Shown here piece by piece: positions 1 to 11,476 of a stretch of DNA of 64,000 nt. Numbering within the stretch: the stretch's first letter is position 1; every line of letters begins with the position of its first letter. The DNA is from Symbiodinium natans. Taxonomy: Eukaryota; Sar; Dinophyceae; Suessiales; Symbiodiniaceae. A model generated the notes under the pieces. That model had not been told where the DNA came from. It ran no database searches and was given only the letters and a program-made list of their open reading frames with translations. The stretch covers positions 186,501 through 250,500 of the forward strand of contig CAJNDS010002126.1 in assembly GCA_905221605.1 (NCBI GenBank). Reading direction: 5' to 3'. The translations under genes and the position numbers were made by a program.

Positions 1-547
1 AAAACCCGAAAGGTCAGGGTGCTGCTTAAGGTCAACCGGGTCTGATGAGTTATAGACAAATGCCGGGCCTGCAGAAGAGAAAAAGGAGAACGATATCTCG
101 GAGCTTTGGTGGCCGAAGGCAGCCAAGACCTGAGCGAACCGAAACGGAGAGGCAGCACCCCAGAAGAATGGCGGATTATGCACAATGAAAAAGAGAAAGC
201 CATGTGGCACAACCCGAATGAATGACACTTACGCTGCTGCCAGCATTTCTCCGTGCAGGCACCAAAGTCGGCCGACTGTCTGAGCACGATAGACCTGCTC
301 AACAAAATCAAAGGAGATCGCAAAGGAGGATCTTTGAAGCCGGAAGCGTATCGAAAGGCTAAATGTGAACACACAAATTCACGATGCAAGCCCCGTAAGG
401 CCGGCTCAGGAGCAGAAGCACAGAGAGTGCCATGGTACGGTTGAGACCGCACAATCAAAAGAAAGCGTAAGTACAAAGGCTGTTTGAAAGCCTGCGTAAC
501 AAAGGACACTGAACAGAAGACCCTGTGGGCTTGAGCAAAAGAAGGGG
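1..547. other. no gene seen
   Basis: Only short open frames occur on either strand. The plus strand is purine-rich with many AAAGC/GAAAGC words, the same texture as the other spacers in the first 7 kb. I see no recognisable element. Confidence 0.5.
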
Positions 548-859
548 TCACCCTTGCGAATTGCTTGGTGCTTCAGCGAGAGGAATCTCCTCTGACTCAG
601 ACTCTGGGGACATTTCGGCCAAGTTGTGGACAAAAAGAGCCCGCTCTTGAGGATGTTGTGCCAAAGCGTCCAAAAGAGTCTTGACTAAGTCGTTCTCAAG
701 GCGGATGGTACTCCATCGCGCCTTCCAATTGTGCGAAAGTATTTGCCTGGCGGACGCAAAAGATCGATCCTTAGTCAAAGCAGCCCAAAGCGGTCCATCC
801 GCGGCATCGCGGATCTGATAGAAACGCGTGTCTGACATGGGCTCGTCCTGGGACGACAT
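548..859 (-). CDS. hypothetical protein, possible exon
   Basis: Open frame of 103 codons from an ATG at 859 (an upstream in-frame ATG at 958 would add a hydrophobic, less protein-like stretch). The product is hydrophilic with a helical middle and an acidic Ser/Glu-rich tail (SPESESEEIPLAEAP). I do not recognise a family. It is co-directional with the frames at 2526-3317, 5340-6029 and 6845-7078, so these could be exons of one minus-strand gene or of a decayed retroelement; no splice chain could be proven. Confidence 0.35.
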   Translation of the reverse strand: MSSQDEPMSDTRFYQIRDAADGPLWAALTKDRSFASARQILSHNWKARWSTIRLENDLVKTLLDALAQHPQERALFVHNLAEMSPESESEEIPLAEAPSNSQG

Positions 860-2525
860 AATGGCTATGATAAGAGAAAAGGTGCATTGTCCCGTTGGCG
901 TGGGAGACGCCACAAACAGTCTTGGACCCCAAAGGTTGAAGGAAAAGCACAAATGCAAGTGACAACCTGTAGGCGCGGCAGGCGGGGCAGGCTCTGTAAG
1001 TTAGACGGAGCAGAAGTAGGCAAGCAAAAGACCCAATGCTACGCACTGATTGTCTGGGAGGTAAAGGTCGAAAACTGGCCGAATCGCTCTGGGTCACGGA
1101 CGCGCTGAGAATAGCTCCAAAGACAAGCCGTCTCGATGGCGGCGAGAGTTGGCAGAGGCCAAGACCTGTAGAAGAAAAGAAATGCCCTTGAAAGGAGGGC
1201 TGACCTAACCAGCCGAACCTCCAGGTCCAAGGGAAAAATCACATGGAAAGAGGCTCAAATGAGTATCCACGATGTCGACTCCGAGGACGACAGAACAATG
1301 CGCGGCGCTCTAAGGACCTGGAAGCACGCATCGACATTGATGTGTACTTGCATCTGAGTCACGGACACCTGGCGGAAAGGTTCCAAGAGCCAGTGGGACC
1401 AATGGCCTCGAATGCACAAAAACGCCCACACCAACTGTACCGAGTCTTTGAATCACGTAAAGCATAAAAGCCGGCGCGAATCCGATGCTCAAGAGTCGAC
1501 TCTCTGCCGAGGAGTTGCAGTGAAGTTGCAGTCTCAGGGAGACAAAATCCCCGCAAGCAAGAAGGTAAGACTGCAATGAGGCACGCACTCGCGAGGTCGA
1601 TGTACATCCAGAGCAGGGAAAGGCCAAAGTCTAGGTGGTCCGTATCACACCTGAGACGGACCAGGAGTCAAGAATGCCTAACCGGCTGTTGTGCCGCTGG
1701 GATGACAAGAAGTCAGCATGAGACCCACCGGCAACGTCAGGGAGATGCCCAAGGTGCAAGATGCGCGCATCAGGGGAGCATGCTGAAAGCCCCATGGGCT
1801 GCTGACCCCAACGGACTGGGATCAGAACACCAGCAGGCCAGGGCCGGAACCTCCCACAAAAGGAAAGGAGGGCTGGGCGATGGGGGAGGGCGGCTTCGGG
1901 CAAGGGACCCGATCGAGCATGAAAAATGTCATGCGACGCGCACAGAGAAGCCCCATTAGGGAAAGAAGGTAGCTGCCCCGAATGCCATCTGTTATTATTT
2001 TTTTTATTTTTATAAAGCAAGCTTAACGCGAAGCCAGGGTGGCCTGAAGCAAACTTACATCTCCAGGGCGAACGGACCTGGAAGACGCAAGCGCAAGCTG
2101 CTATCAGGAACTGTGTGCTGGCCAAAGTGAAGTAAGCCGAACCAGCACAGACAGACACAAGCAAGCGGCACGCAAAAGGAAGCTGGGCCAAGGAGACCAT
2201 GGAACCCTGAAAGCCGCGCCTGGAGAACACGCGAGCGGGTTCCATAAGCAGACCTGGGCGCAAAAGCATGTATGAGGGACAGCACAAGAAATCGATAGTG
2301 ACAGAAACCCCAAAACCGCACGCACGCTCGGATTTGCATCGGCGTGTTCTGAGGCCAAGCTCCCTCCAGCAGCCTAAAGCGTCGGGGGGAAAATGCGGTG
2401 AGACAAAGGCCAACACGGTCTATGTACTGTGCCCCTCCAAAACTGGCAAAGCCACGGCAGAAGGCGGCCAAAAGAAAGACAAAGTGCTGAGGAGAGGGCC
2501 TTCTCAGGGCTGCCCTTGTGCTCTC
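860..2525. other. spacer, possible intron of a minus-strand gene
   Basis: No protein-like frame stands out. The plus strand is rich in AAAGC and GCAAAG words. A short AT run (TTATTATTTTTTTTATTTTTATAA) lies near 1990. The right part includes the left copy of a segmental repeat (about 2240-2460). Confidence 0.4.
2240..2460 (+). repeat. diverged segmental repeat, copy 1
   Basis: This stretch resembles 5085-5290 in the same orientation. Shared landmarks in order are AGACCTGGGC, GAAAATG.GG.GAGACAAAG, and TCTATGTACT followed by a C-rich run and GGCAAAGC. Divergence is considerable, so it is an old duplication or two copies of an unnamed interspersed repeat. Confidence 0.5.
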
Positions 2526-3317
2526 CTAAAAGCTTTGTAGCAGATGCCACAGCGATGACGATGAGGCAAATCTTCGCGCGTAAGAACAACCCCGCAGTGG
2601 CCGGCTCCGCAGTCTTGACATGTAGAGCGGCAGTGCATCTGCTGGACAATCACCGTTTCGTTGTGCTGGCTGAGTGGGACGGCGTCCGGCCCTATGCCAG
2701 TGGAAAAAAGGAGGGACAGTGCTCAAAGGAGGCGCCGGTGGTGGCTGGGGACGGTCAGAATGTGACACCCAAAGCCAAAGCCATTGGCCGATGTTCCATC
2801 CATGGCCCGCTTCCCTGGCGCGCTGAATCAAAGTGTCAAAGGCCGAGTCCTGCTCCATCCAAAAGCGAAGCCAGTCGTCTTCCTTCCAGCCGCTGGTGCC
2901 ATCGAAGGAAGCGGCCTCTTCTAACCATACATGTGCACGAAGAAGATCAGCAGGGGCCAGTCCAAGGGAACGGTGGCCATTAGGAAAATGCGGCCATTGA
3001 TTATCGAAAACAGTATGCGCCGGCGTGGCCTGAGAAGTTGATGCACCCGGGTTCGGAGCAGCCTTCTCCATCTCCTCAACCCAATGAAAAGCCCTGTCAT
3101 CATAAGCAAAGCCAAAGACAGTATCCATTTTTTCGGCAGCCTCCGTTAAAGGCGCAAAGGCTGGCGTAGACGAAAGCCAGTGCCACAGCCATTGCGTTGG
3201 TGAGAAACCGCTCGTCACAGGCATGTGGCGTGCGTCCTCCAGCCAGGACACTGCCTTGTTCACATCAGCGTCTGCGAGGCCCAAGAAAACGTCAGTGTTT
3301 GCCATCGCCAGCAACAA
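2526..3317 (-). CDS. hypothetical Trp-rich protein with internal repeats
   Basis: 263-codon open frame; a nearby Met at residue 5 is an alternative start. The first 175 or so residues are the most protein-like and hold at least two related units with the pattern V.WLE.A.....TSG, a spacer, WL..W, then AF..L...A.E. A third, shorter W-rich unit (GQWLWLW) follows. The C-terminal third is Pro/Arg/Ser-rich and may be intron read-through. No family recognised. Its W-L-x-x-W spacing suggests a small helical repeat domain, which is inference only. Confidence 0.4.
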   Translation of the reverse strand: MLLAMANTDVFLGLADADVNKAVSWLEDARHMPVTSGFSPTQWLWHWLSSTPAFAPLTEAAEKMDTVFGFAYDDRAFHWVEEMEKAAPNPGASTSQATPAHTVFDNQWPHFPNGHRSLGLAPADLLRAHVWLEEAASFDGTSGWKEDDWLRFWMEQDSAFDTLIQRAREAGHGWNIGQWLWLWVSHSDRPQPPPAPPLSTVPPFFHWHRAGRRPTQPAQRNGDCPADALPLYMSRLRSRPLRGCSYARRFASSSSLWHLLQSF

Positions 3318-5084
3318 GCAAGGGTGGGCAAAGCCACCAAAGCAAAAGAAAGCTCCGTGTCCAAGATGGGAAGGCTAAAGCAAAGCCCAAAAGCTCTGAG
3401 GTAAAGCGATGAATGAAGATGCACAAGCTCTGAGTGCAAAAGCGAAGCACTGAATCGCTGTGTAGTTATTACACACGATGTTCACCGGCTGACTGAAACT
3501 CTGGGTGCGAGGCCAAGGGAAAAAGCTCTGCAATCCCAATGTACCCCCCCAGGAGGTAGGAGCCAAGGGCTGTGCCGATGCGAGTGCGCACTGAAGCTCC
3601 GATCCCAGCACCGAATGAAAATGAAAAGAAACAAAGCCAAAAGCGAAGTGATTCAAATCTACCCGAAGTCGAGACTTCTTGTTCTGAGACCCGCGGCAAA
3701 AAGCTGGTCCGAATCCAAAGGCAGAGGCCACTGCCAAACACCAGGCCCGCTTCGACTGCAGAGGCGAATTTGAAATTGCCCCGGAGGAGTGACCAAAAAG
3801 GAACGAATGAGGGACTGGTTGGTGCTGTTGCCGTGCGTATGAAGGACATGTCTGCTGCAAAGAATGCAAGGTTAACATGACGAAAGCCTCATAATAGGGA
3901 GTCTCCTTGAAGCTCGAGCCATGCGAAGACCTGCAAAGGGGGAAGCTGTCATGCGTAATGCATGAGCTGAAGTGAGACTTGCGAAATGCCAAGTAGCGAC
4001 GAAATTGCAAATTCCGGGCTACCTGCCGGACTTCTGAAAGATTGGTCGGAATTCGACAAAGCTGGGCGCTGAACGAGAAGAGGCGGTCTGGTTGAGCCCC
4101 CTCGGAGACCAAGGCAGAAGCGACGCAAGGCAGACCTGAACATCTCGATTAAGGATCGCACTGTTGGATTTCTGATGCCCAGAGGGAGAAAACAAAAACC
4201 GCAGAGGAGCTCCCCCTCAAGTCTTAGAGGGTCGCCAAAATCTGAAGCACAAGCTTTGCCTGAGTAGCGCAGCTGATGGTGTGTGACGCCCCAAAGAAGT
4301 ACACCAGGGCCAAAAGGCAACCCCCTGTTAAGTCAAGGATAGCCGGTGGAAGGCATTGAGATGATGCCCGGCAGGCACAAGCGCTAAGTGCAAAGCAAGA
4401 TGGAGCTGACCTCCTGGGACTCCCGGAGCCTGAATAGCAAATTGGTGGAATCCGCTCCAAGTGGCGAAGCCAGAAACTGACATGGGCCAAAACATCAAAA
4501 GCCTTCTGCAAAGAAGCACGGGTGGAACCTATCGCTTTCAAGGCTCGGAAGCAGCAACCAAGTAAAGAAATGAATTTATGATACATGTGTGAGGGCACAG
4601 GCATACACAGGCAGGAAAGCTCTTGAGGTCTAGAAAGCCCCAAAGTCATGCCTGGCAGGCAAACGCTCCGAATGCAAAGCAGAATAAAAATGATCTCCCA
4701 GAAACCCCTGGGGCCTGAAGCAAAAGCTAATGGGGCCCGCTCCGAGAGGCAAAATATGGAACTGCAAAGAGTAGACATGCCAAAGCTCTGAGGCACCGGA
4801 CTGCAAAGCACTAAATTGGACATAAAAACGCCAAAGCCTGAAGTATTACACCTGTGCACAGCAGGAAGAAGTCAGAACGAAGCCGGGTCGGCGATGGAAC
4901 CTGTGCGAGCCCGAGTGCAGTACTGGCAAACAAGTCAGTACGGGTGTACGCGGGCCAGGCATGAAAGAGCGGCACCTGACGCACGCACAAACCCTAAAGC
5001 CAGGTCACCAGCCCATCAAAGCAAGAACAAAGGAATCACTCTGAGAAGTACGCCTGGCAAACAAGGGAAGAGTGTCCACAGCCA
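3318..5084. other. spacer without recognisable gene
   Basis: Several 100-200-codon frames exist on the minus strand here but they are Ser/Cys/Leu-rich and lack any domain-like pattern. The plus strand carries many AAGCTCTGAG and CAAAGC words, consistent with non-coding low-complexity sequence. Confidence 0.4.
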
Positions 5085-5290
5085 GACCTGGGCACGGGAG
5101 CATGCCTGAAAAGAAACGCTGCATGTGTTACGCAAAGGAAGCACAGAAAAAGTACTGAAGCTCTGATTTTTTGCTGGCAAGCTCCGATGCCAATCGCCCC
5201 CAAGAAGCTTAAAGCTCATGAGGGAAAATGTGGCGAGACAAAGCCAAAAGCACTCTATGTACTACCCCTGCCAAAGCAGATAAAGCTGAA
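5085..5290 (+). repeat. diverged segmental repeat, copy 2
   Basis: Second copy of the repeat at 2240-2460, same orientation, ending just before the frame at 5340. Both copies lie immediately upstream (plus-strand sense) of a minus-strand open frame, so the pair may represent a duplicated gene-intron module. Confidence 0.5.
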
Positions 5291-5339
5291 GTGGATGATG
5301 GGCAAGTAAAAGCCAGATGCTTGCCTGACTGCCGAGAAA

Positions 5340-6029
5340 TCAGCTGGGCTGATCGTCGGGGTCCTCCAGCACTGCAGGTGTGGTCGGCGACCCGGGAGAA
5401 GCTGTAGTAGGTGGAACCCCCATACTCGTCGGCACTGCTGGAGGTGGAGCAAGACCAATGAAAGAAGCCGTCGCCAATGGAAGGGTCGGAGTAGAAGGGT
5501 CAGGAACCGCATAGACTCCAAAAGGCAACTGCACAGTGGCAAAGCCATCAACGTATATGAAAGGCAAAGTAACTGCAGCCGGTCGTGGGGGCGGAGGGCC
5601 GGAGGGTCCTGCAGACCCAGGAGCGCCAAGTGTAGGGGCAGCCAAGCCAAAGGAAGATCCCGGCGTGGCCGCTGTAAGATGCGTCAGCTGGGCCAGAGGA
5701 AATATCCGGACTCCGCCAAAGCTGGAAGAGGGCCGAGGTGTTGTACCCGAAGACGGCTCACCATCTGCAGACCTGGCTCGAAGGCTCTCCATTCCACGGC
5801 GCAAAGCCAAAGCAGTTCTGGACGAGGGCGTGGATGACATAGAAACCGCCTTGGATCTAAGCAGCGTGCCATCTCCTGTAGGGGGGGGAGGACCGCCCGG
5901 CGGGGAGACTTCTTCCGTTTCCGAGCTAGCATCCCGCGCACGGGGTTTGGGCGTAGGCAATCCAGCAAAGCGGCCCCGCCTCAAAATCGAAGCAAGGGGT
6001 TTCGCGGCTGGACGTTTGTGCCCCGGCAT
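5340..6029 (-). CDS. hypothetical Pro/Ser-rich protein
   Basis: 230 codons if translation begins at the ATG at 6029 (MPGHKRPAAKPLAS); an ATG at 6068 would add 13 hydrophobic residues. The N-terminus is basic (LRRGRF, KPRARD), the middle is Ser/Thr/Pro-rich, and a short hydrophobic segment (AVTLPF) lies near residue 150. Low complexity precludes assignment; such composition is common in structural proteins of retroelements and in disordered nuclear proteins. No neighbouring exon could be joined with confidence. Confidence 0.35.
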   Translation of the reverse strand: MPGHKRPAAKPLASILRRGRFAGLPTPKPRARDASSETEEVSPPGGPPPPTGDGTLLRSKAVSMSSTPSSRTALALRRGMESLRARSADGEPSSGTTPRPSSSFGGVRIFPLAQLTHLTAATPGSSFGLAAPTLGAPGSAGPSGPPPPRPAAVTLPFIYVDGFATVQLPFGVYAVPDPSTPTLPLATASFIGLAPPPAVPTSMGVPPTTASPGSPTTPAVLEDPDDQPS

Positions 6030-6844
6030 CACCAGGCGAAAGCCCGAAAGGAAAAGGGGGCTACACAAGGAATGCTAGAATGCAAGGTCGAGGTAAGCGA
6101 CCTTCTGAGAGGAAGCTGCAAGCCACACACACAAAATGACGTGCGCTGGTGCTCCGAATGAGAAGAGCAGGCGAAGCCGAGAAGCAAGGACCAATAACCC
6201 GAGTCCCCTGCCAAGCCAATGAAAGATCAGAATGTCGGCGGAGCTGAAGGGAAACACAAGTTACCCAAGACCTGCTGCTGCGTACCAAAGGAGATGCACA
6301 AACCGAGCAAAGCTGCTAGCAGAAGTGCGGGGAAAAAGGCAGCCTAGCCACGCATGGCCTGCGGGGCCCGGACAGTGTCCTGCAGAAGCAAGCAAGACAG
6401 AAACCCGTGCTAGCGCTAACGCAGACACAGCTCAAAGGCTGCAAAACATCGAGCTCTAAAAGCAGCAGGCCTAGCGGAGAGGGTCGGCCATGCCGAAGAG
6501 TTGTCAGAAACGTGCAGCAGCAAACACCACTGAGCTTGAGTTGCAGGAACCAATGCAACAGTACATAAGACATCGCAAGTGAATGTACCATGTATTCAAA
6601 AGGACCCAGCTGGTTGATGAACGGGCTTTTGCACGGCGCATCATTTGACTGCAAAGCAAGTCGCCATGGAACAAAAAGCCGACGGAAGTCCCGTGCAAGA
6701 TGTCCACAGGATACACTCCAGAGGAACAAAAGCCTGGCATGAAAGTGCACGGGCACTGAGTGGACGCTCAGAGGAAGGAGCTTTCAAGCACCCTGCGGAA
6801 GAATATGTGCACATAAAGACGTAGAAAAAGGCACAAGAGAGCCA
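6030..6844. other. spacer
   Basis: No supported gene. Small overlapping minus-strand frames are Cys/Leu/Ser-rich and not protein-like. Confidence 0.35.
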
Positions 6845-7078
6845 TCAGGGCCTAACCATCTTCCAAGCATGGAAGGCACGAGACAGTGTCGCCTGGGCCT
6901 CAAGGCGCTCCACACGCACTGAAAGCATGGAACACCAGCGCAAAAGCAAAGCCAACGCACGTCCGTGTGCAAGATGCTCTCGTTGCAAGAAACTCAAACT
7001 GCTGGTGCTGGTATCGCTGGAAGAAGCGTTGCCAGGCGAGGCCACCTCAAGGGCCTGTTCCATCTGGCAGCTGATCAC
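6845..7078 (-). CDS. hypothetical exon with helical segment
   Basis: 77 codons. After a Ser-rich start, the stretch from SFLQREHLAHG to RVERLEAQATLSRAFHAW is strongly helical with heptad-like Leu/Val spacing, suggesting a short coiled coil. Same strand as the other three unknown frames of the first 7 kb, so it may be the first exon of a shared gene. No family recognised. Confidence 0.3.
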   Translation of the reverse strand: MISCQMEQALEVASPGNASSSDTSTSSLSFLQREHLAHGRALALLLRWCSMLSVRVERLEAQATLSRAFHAWKMVRP

Positions 7079-7649
7079 AGCGGCCGTGCACGAGGCCTAG
7101 TGCCAAAGCTATAGCTTACAGGATCGCTAGACAAAGCTTGTGTAGGAAAAGCAATGCAATGCAATGTTACAAGCGATGTAATACAAGGATCAAAAAGCGA
7201 AGCTACCAGCGATGTAAAGCAAGCTGCAAGAATTCGGTGTGTGGCTTGAACCAAAAGCACAAAGTACGGTGATCTTTCACAACAGTAAACAGACATGAGT
7301 AAACACATGAACCTGACATTGCAAGCTGATGTCGGTCCCCAGCGGGCAAGCAAACAAAATCACGCCCTGTTCAACTGGAGGAGGCCTCGGCCTCGGACCG
7401 GCCTCCAAAGGCTTGGAAGCCTTCAGCAAAGTCTGAGGCTCGAAGATGATGTTGCGTGTAAGCCAAGTGAACGCTCCCAACCATTTAAACCTCAACGTGC
7501 ACTTCATTGGAGAAGACGAACTGACGTTCACAAGGCTTTCGCTGGCATCGGCCTTTCCCTATATCTTCTTCTTCGTTGGGCGCGTGGCAACTTGAGCTCC
7601 GGGCAGGCGCAACACACTTAAATACCTCCACCGTCCAAACCCAAACCCG
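7079..7649. other. spacer
   Basis: Contains imperfect GCAATGCAATG and AAGCGATGTAA repeats near 7150-7215. No gene seen. Confidence 0.35.
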
Positions 7650-7905
7650 CCACAAGTTCTGATTTCTGCAATGTCTAGCAGGCGACCTCTCTCTGCGCAA
7701 CCACAGAAAACGTTGAAGCCACGTTGGTCAACTTCCCAGAGCTTGAAGCGTGACTCCTTTCCAAAAACAACAACGACCTGCAGCTCAGCGCCAGGACGAA
7801 GCCCAAGTTACGGGGCTGTCGGGCGACCCCACTTTCAAGCCCGCAAAACACAAGCAATTCTGGCTTCGCCAGCATGGGCCTCCGCAGTAGATCAGCATCT
7901 TTGTG
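7650..7905 (+). repeat. dispersed repeat, copy 1
   Basis: Similar to 10562-10745 in the same orientation. Shared blocks include CATTTCTGCAATGTC, CGAAGCCCAAGTT and CGCAAAACACAAGCAATTC followed by TGGCTTCGC. Copy 1 is about 70 bp longer through an internal insertion. Non-coding appearance. Confidence 0.65.
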
Positions 7906-8040
7906 CTTAATTTTAGAAAGGCTGAAGGCGGAAATCAAGCTGGGAATGAATACTCTGCTCAATATGTCTTCTTTCGTAGAGGGATAGTTAGGCTATTCTG
8001 GTGAAGTTCAGCACCGCTTTGGCTGATTGTCAGCAGGCAA

Positions 8041-9003
8041 TCAGAATGAAGGGCGTTGATAATCGAGTTCTGATTGAGGATATACTTGACTTGAATATCT
8101 CGAAGTGTCAAGCTTGTAAGGCGCATCAACGTACAAGAAATTTACAACTGCCTGCAGCCCAGAGCAAGGTATTGCAACCCATATTTCAAGTTTATGTCCG
8201 TCCACTTCTCGCTGCGCACCACTGAGAATGCTTCTAGCAAGCCCATGCACCTGGTTGGGATGCACAGCGCGCGGTAATTCCAGTTCAGCAGTAGCTCTAT
8301 GCATGCCACTGGTGATTGGCCAGATTGGGGACTTCTTGGGCACCTTGGTTGCCCCAAAACTGTCAAAGAGGAAACTGATCTGATGATCAAGAATCCCCAC
8401 AGTTCCATCAATATAAATGGAAATGTCTTCAGGGGCAACAGCCGTCCCATCTCCGTTCAACAGGTGGCGATTGACCCTTATTCCACAAGGTTTTCTTCTT
8501 TTGTCCAAAGTAATTAAGACAGCGAGTTCTTTCCTCTCATTTTGTTCACTGTCAGTACACATGAAGTATTCAAGGCAATGGACGCTTTGGAAAGTGTGTC
8601 TTGCTGAGCTTCTTGTAGATTTTCAGCGGGGGCGGGGACATCTCCACTGCTGTAGAAGTCCCTGAAGGCACACAGCGCTTGTACTTGGGCCAGGGGGTTG
8701 CCACTTCCACAATGCGATGTAGGCTGTTCTTAGGGGGATCGAACACCCCGACGCGTGCTACTTCAGAATAAGCTTGCGCAAGGACATGAACATCCTTCAT
8801 CCAAAAGTGCCGACGAGTCTTTTAGGCAATCCATCGCTTTCGATAGTGACAACAGACGGCGTAGTGGAAAACAACATTTCCGTACCAGCAAAGTACTCGT
8901 TCGTTGCATGAGAAGCAACTCTGTAGAGCTCTCTGGCGACACACTGCAACCGAAATTGCGCTGGCTTCATCGTATCGAAATCGAAGAACCAGCAGCTAAT
9001 CAA
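8041..9003 (-). pseudogene. decayed coding stretch, several frames
   Basis: Protein-like translation moves between frames: 9003-8797, then 8800-8570 starting inside the stop of the previous frame, then a frame covering about 8562-8100 (segments KELAVLITLDKRRKP and GTAVAPEDISIYIDG). The breaks at about 8797 and 8600-8560 look like single-base frameshifts. I do not recognise the ancestor. It could be a host gene remnant or the non-catalytic part of a retroelement polyprotein. Confidence 0.4.
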
Positions 9004-9514
9004 TACCTGGAAAAGCCTTTACGCAGAAGCTATCTGATTTAACCAAGATCGCGAAGAAGTGGAGACAAAGAGAACGGACATAAAGGTTCTTACGCCGAAG
9101 CTATCCAACCAACCGAAGGTTCCAAGACACAGATGGGGTTACTCAGTGGAAATGTGACAGACAAGATACACCAGGTTTGGGTTCAACGCAAGTTTGACGA
9201 AGGGCGCGGGGCACTGCCTACAGAGATTGGTGGTGGTGGGGCTCCAATCGGCAGGAGCTGCAAAGACAACTGCGCTCGCTGGTTACTTACTCGTGGAAAC
9301 CTTGGAAAAAAGACCTCAGGTGTACTTCGAGACAAGCTTGGTGTATCACAGTTTAGTGAAGAGCAAGGCCAAGCACCGAAGGAAACAACAAGGTGGTTAA
9401 GGACAGACAAGAGCCCAAACAAGCAGCGCTCCCAAACCTTTTGGAATGTTTATTTGGGCCTGTGCAGCACCCAGGCGCTCAGGGTGGCAGTTTCAGTGCA
9501 GTGTGCAGCGCACC
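9004..9514. other. no clear gene
   Basis: Plus-strand frames overlap in two registers and none has a recognisable motif. The right edge passes into the GTGGCCT repeat region. Confidence 0.3.
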
Positions 9515-9700
9515 AAAAAACAATCTTGAAACCAAACAAGTTGGCCTGATGTGGCCTCAAACCCACACGGTCTTGCTTTGTTGCGACACGTTTGTGGCCT
9601 GTTGTGGCCTGACGTGGCCTGAAACCACACGTTGTGGCCTGTTGTGGCCTGACGTGGCCTCAAAAACACACATTTGTGGTTTTGGAGTAGCAAGTGCTTG
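9515..9700 (+). repeat. GTGGCCTGTTGTGGCCTGA minisatellite
   Basis: A lead-in CTTGAAACCAAACAAGTTGG is followed by alternating GTGGCCTGTTGTGGCCTGA(C/T) and GTGGCCTCAAA words. The same lead-in and repeat recur at 11085-11230, and the reverse complement occurs at about 10185-10268. Confidence 0.8.
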
Positions 9701-9711
9701 CGTGTGAGAGT

Positions 9712-9789
9712 GACAGAGTGTCTGTGAGTGTGTGAGGATGAGAGTGAGAGCGAGAGCGAGAGCGAGAGTGAGAGTGAGAGTGAGAGTGA

Positions 9790-9853
<64 letters not shown>

Positions 9854-9900
9854 AGTGAGAGAAAGAGTGAGGAAGCGAGGACGACGGAGTGAGAGAAAGT
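9712..9900 (+). repeat. GAGAGT-type simple repeat
   Basis: Hexamer-like (GAGAGT)n with GAAAGT and GAGAGC variants. The Ser/His-rich and Ser/Leu-rich open frames on the opposite strand are by-products of this array. Confidence 0.9.
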
Positions 9901-9964
9901 GATGCAGTGACGGGCAGCGGAGGAGTGGTGAAGCCATGGGGCCCCACGTGATTCTATGTCTGCC

Positions 9965-10268
9965 AACTTTTCTTTGGCGCCGCGTTTTGAACAGTGCATG
10001 GGCCGTCTTTGAACACTTGTAACAATGTTCAGTTTGGAAGATAAGCGACTTGGGAAAAACCTGGATTAAAATTCTGGTCGGTCTTCGGATCTGGCCTCAT
10101 TACCCTGCGTCTGCTGTGCGTGGGGACCCTTTCAATATTGTAGGGTCCCGAGTCCCCATGGCCACAAATGCATTTTTTCGGGGAAAAATTCGCCGTGAGG
10201 CCACAACAAAGCCACAACAGGCCACAAACGTGTTTGTTTTTGAGGCCACATCAGCCACAACAGGCACA
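9965..10268 (+). repeat. left inverted arm
   Basis: Reverse complement of 11157-11452 with modest divergence. Shared landmarks reading left to right are GGCGCCGCGTTTTGAACAGT, CACTTGTAACAATGTTCAG, AAGATAAGCGACTTGG, TCTGCTGTGCGTGGG and GGCCACAACAAAGCCACAAC. Confidence 0.85.
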
Positions 10269-10561
10269 TACGTCTGTTTGGCTCTAGCAAAGACCAGGGT
10301 CGATGGTGCTAATTCAAAAATACTGTATAGACAGGTCTGACCCATCAACGGCGCGTTGACTGCCGCAAAAACTGAGATTGGAGACAACATCAAAATATGT
10401 CCAAGCATGCGCGAATGCACTTGGCATCCGTTCACCAGCCCCACAACCTGACCATTGTTAGAACCCCAATGAGGGTGCTCGACAACAGCACAGCTGATTC
10501 GCTAGGAGCACAAGCCGTTCCTGTGCAGTAGGTATCCTCCGCTGTTCAAAGCCCAAGCCTG

Positions 10562-10745
10562 CCAAAAGCTTTCATTTCTGCAATGTCCAGCAGACGACTC
10601 TGCGCAACAGCAAAAAACGTTGACAGAATTTGCCAAAACGAAGCCCAAGTTCCGGAAAGGTCGGGCGACTTCGCTTTCAGGGCCGCAAAACACAAGCAAT
10701 TCTGGCTTCGCAAGGACGGACCTCCACAGTTGCAGTTCTACCTCG
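10562..10745 (+). repeat. dispersed repeat, copy 2
   Basis: Second copy of the 7650-7905 repeat, located between the two arms of the foldback element. It suggests the element's interior was captured from, or donated to, flanking DNA. Confidence 0.6.
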
Positions 10746-11084
10746 CAGCATTACAAAGACGAGTGTGCAGCTGCTTCGGACAAGCCCCCGTGCGCTCAGC
10801 GCGACGCTGCCCAAAGTGACTGGAACAAGGGCAGGTGCGCAGCCAACGAGATCCGGTTGCTTGAGCCCACAGGCTCAAATTCGGTGCCAAAAAAATGGAG
10901 CCGTCTTAAAAATGTGCCGCGAAATGGATCCAAGCTCCCGCAGCACAATTTGGAACTGAATTGAGGGCGTGAAACAGCGACCCCAACCGAGGGCTTTTTC
11001 GACCCCAGATTTGGAGTCGCGCAAACTAGCAAACATGTGCACAGTACAGGAACGACTTGGTCTCCGAGCACTTGCTGAAAATCA

Positions 11085-11230
11085 AGCCCCAAAATACAAT
11101 CTCGAAACCAAACAAGTTGGCCTGTTGTGGCCTGACGTGGCCTCAAAAAACGTTTGTGGCCTGTTGTGGCCTGATGTGGCCTCAAAAACACACGTTTGTG
11201 GCCTGTTGTGGCTTTGTTGTGGCCTCACGG
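11085..11230 (+). repeat. GTGGCCTGTTGTGGCCTGA minisatellite, second block
   Basis: Same lead-in (CTCGAAACCAAACAAGTTGG) and repeat words as 9515-9700. It overlaps the inner end of the right inverted arm. Confidence 0.8.
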
Positions 11231-11452
11231 TGTATTTCCCCGGAAAAATGCATTTGTGGCCAGGGGACTCGGGACCCTATAATACTATTGAAAGGGTTCC
11301 CACGCACAGCAGACGTAGGTAATGCCAGATCCGAAGAGACCAGAATTTTAATCCAGGTTTTTTCCAAGTCGCTTATCTTCTAAACTGAACATTGTTACAA
11401 GTGTTCAAAGACGACCTATGCACTGTTCAAAACGCGGCGCCGAAGAAAAGTT
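11157..11452 (-). repeat. right inverted arm
   Basis: Inverted partner of 9965-10268. The arm ends at AAGAAAAGTT, after which the continuation of the element is displaced to 13698 by the G-rich insert. Confidence 0.85.
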
Positions 11453-11476
11453 GATAGACTTGATGGGCCCATCACC

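Noticed and set aside
9493-9999. Ser/His- and Ser/Leu-rich proteins on the minus strand
   Set aside because: They are read-through of the GAGAGT simple repeat and the GTGGCCT minisatellite.
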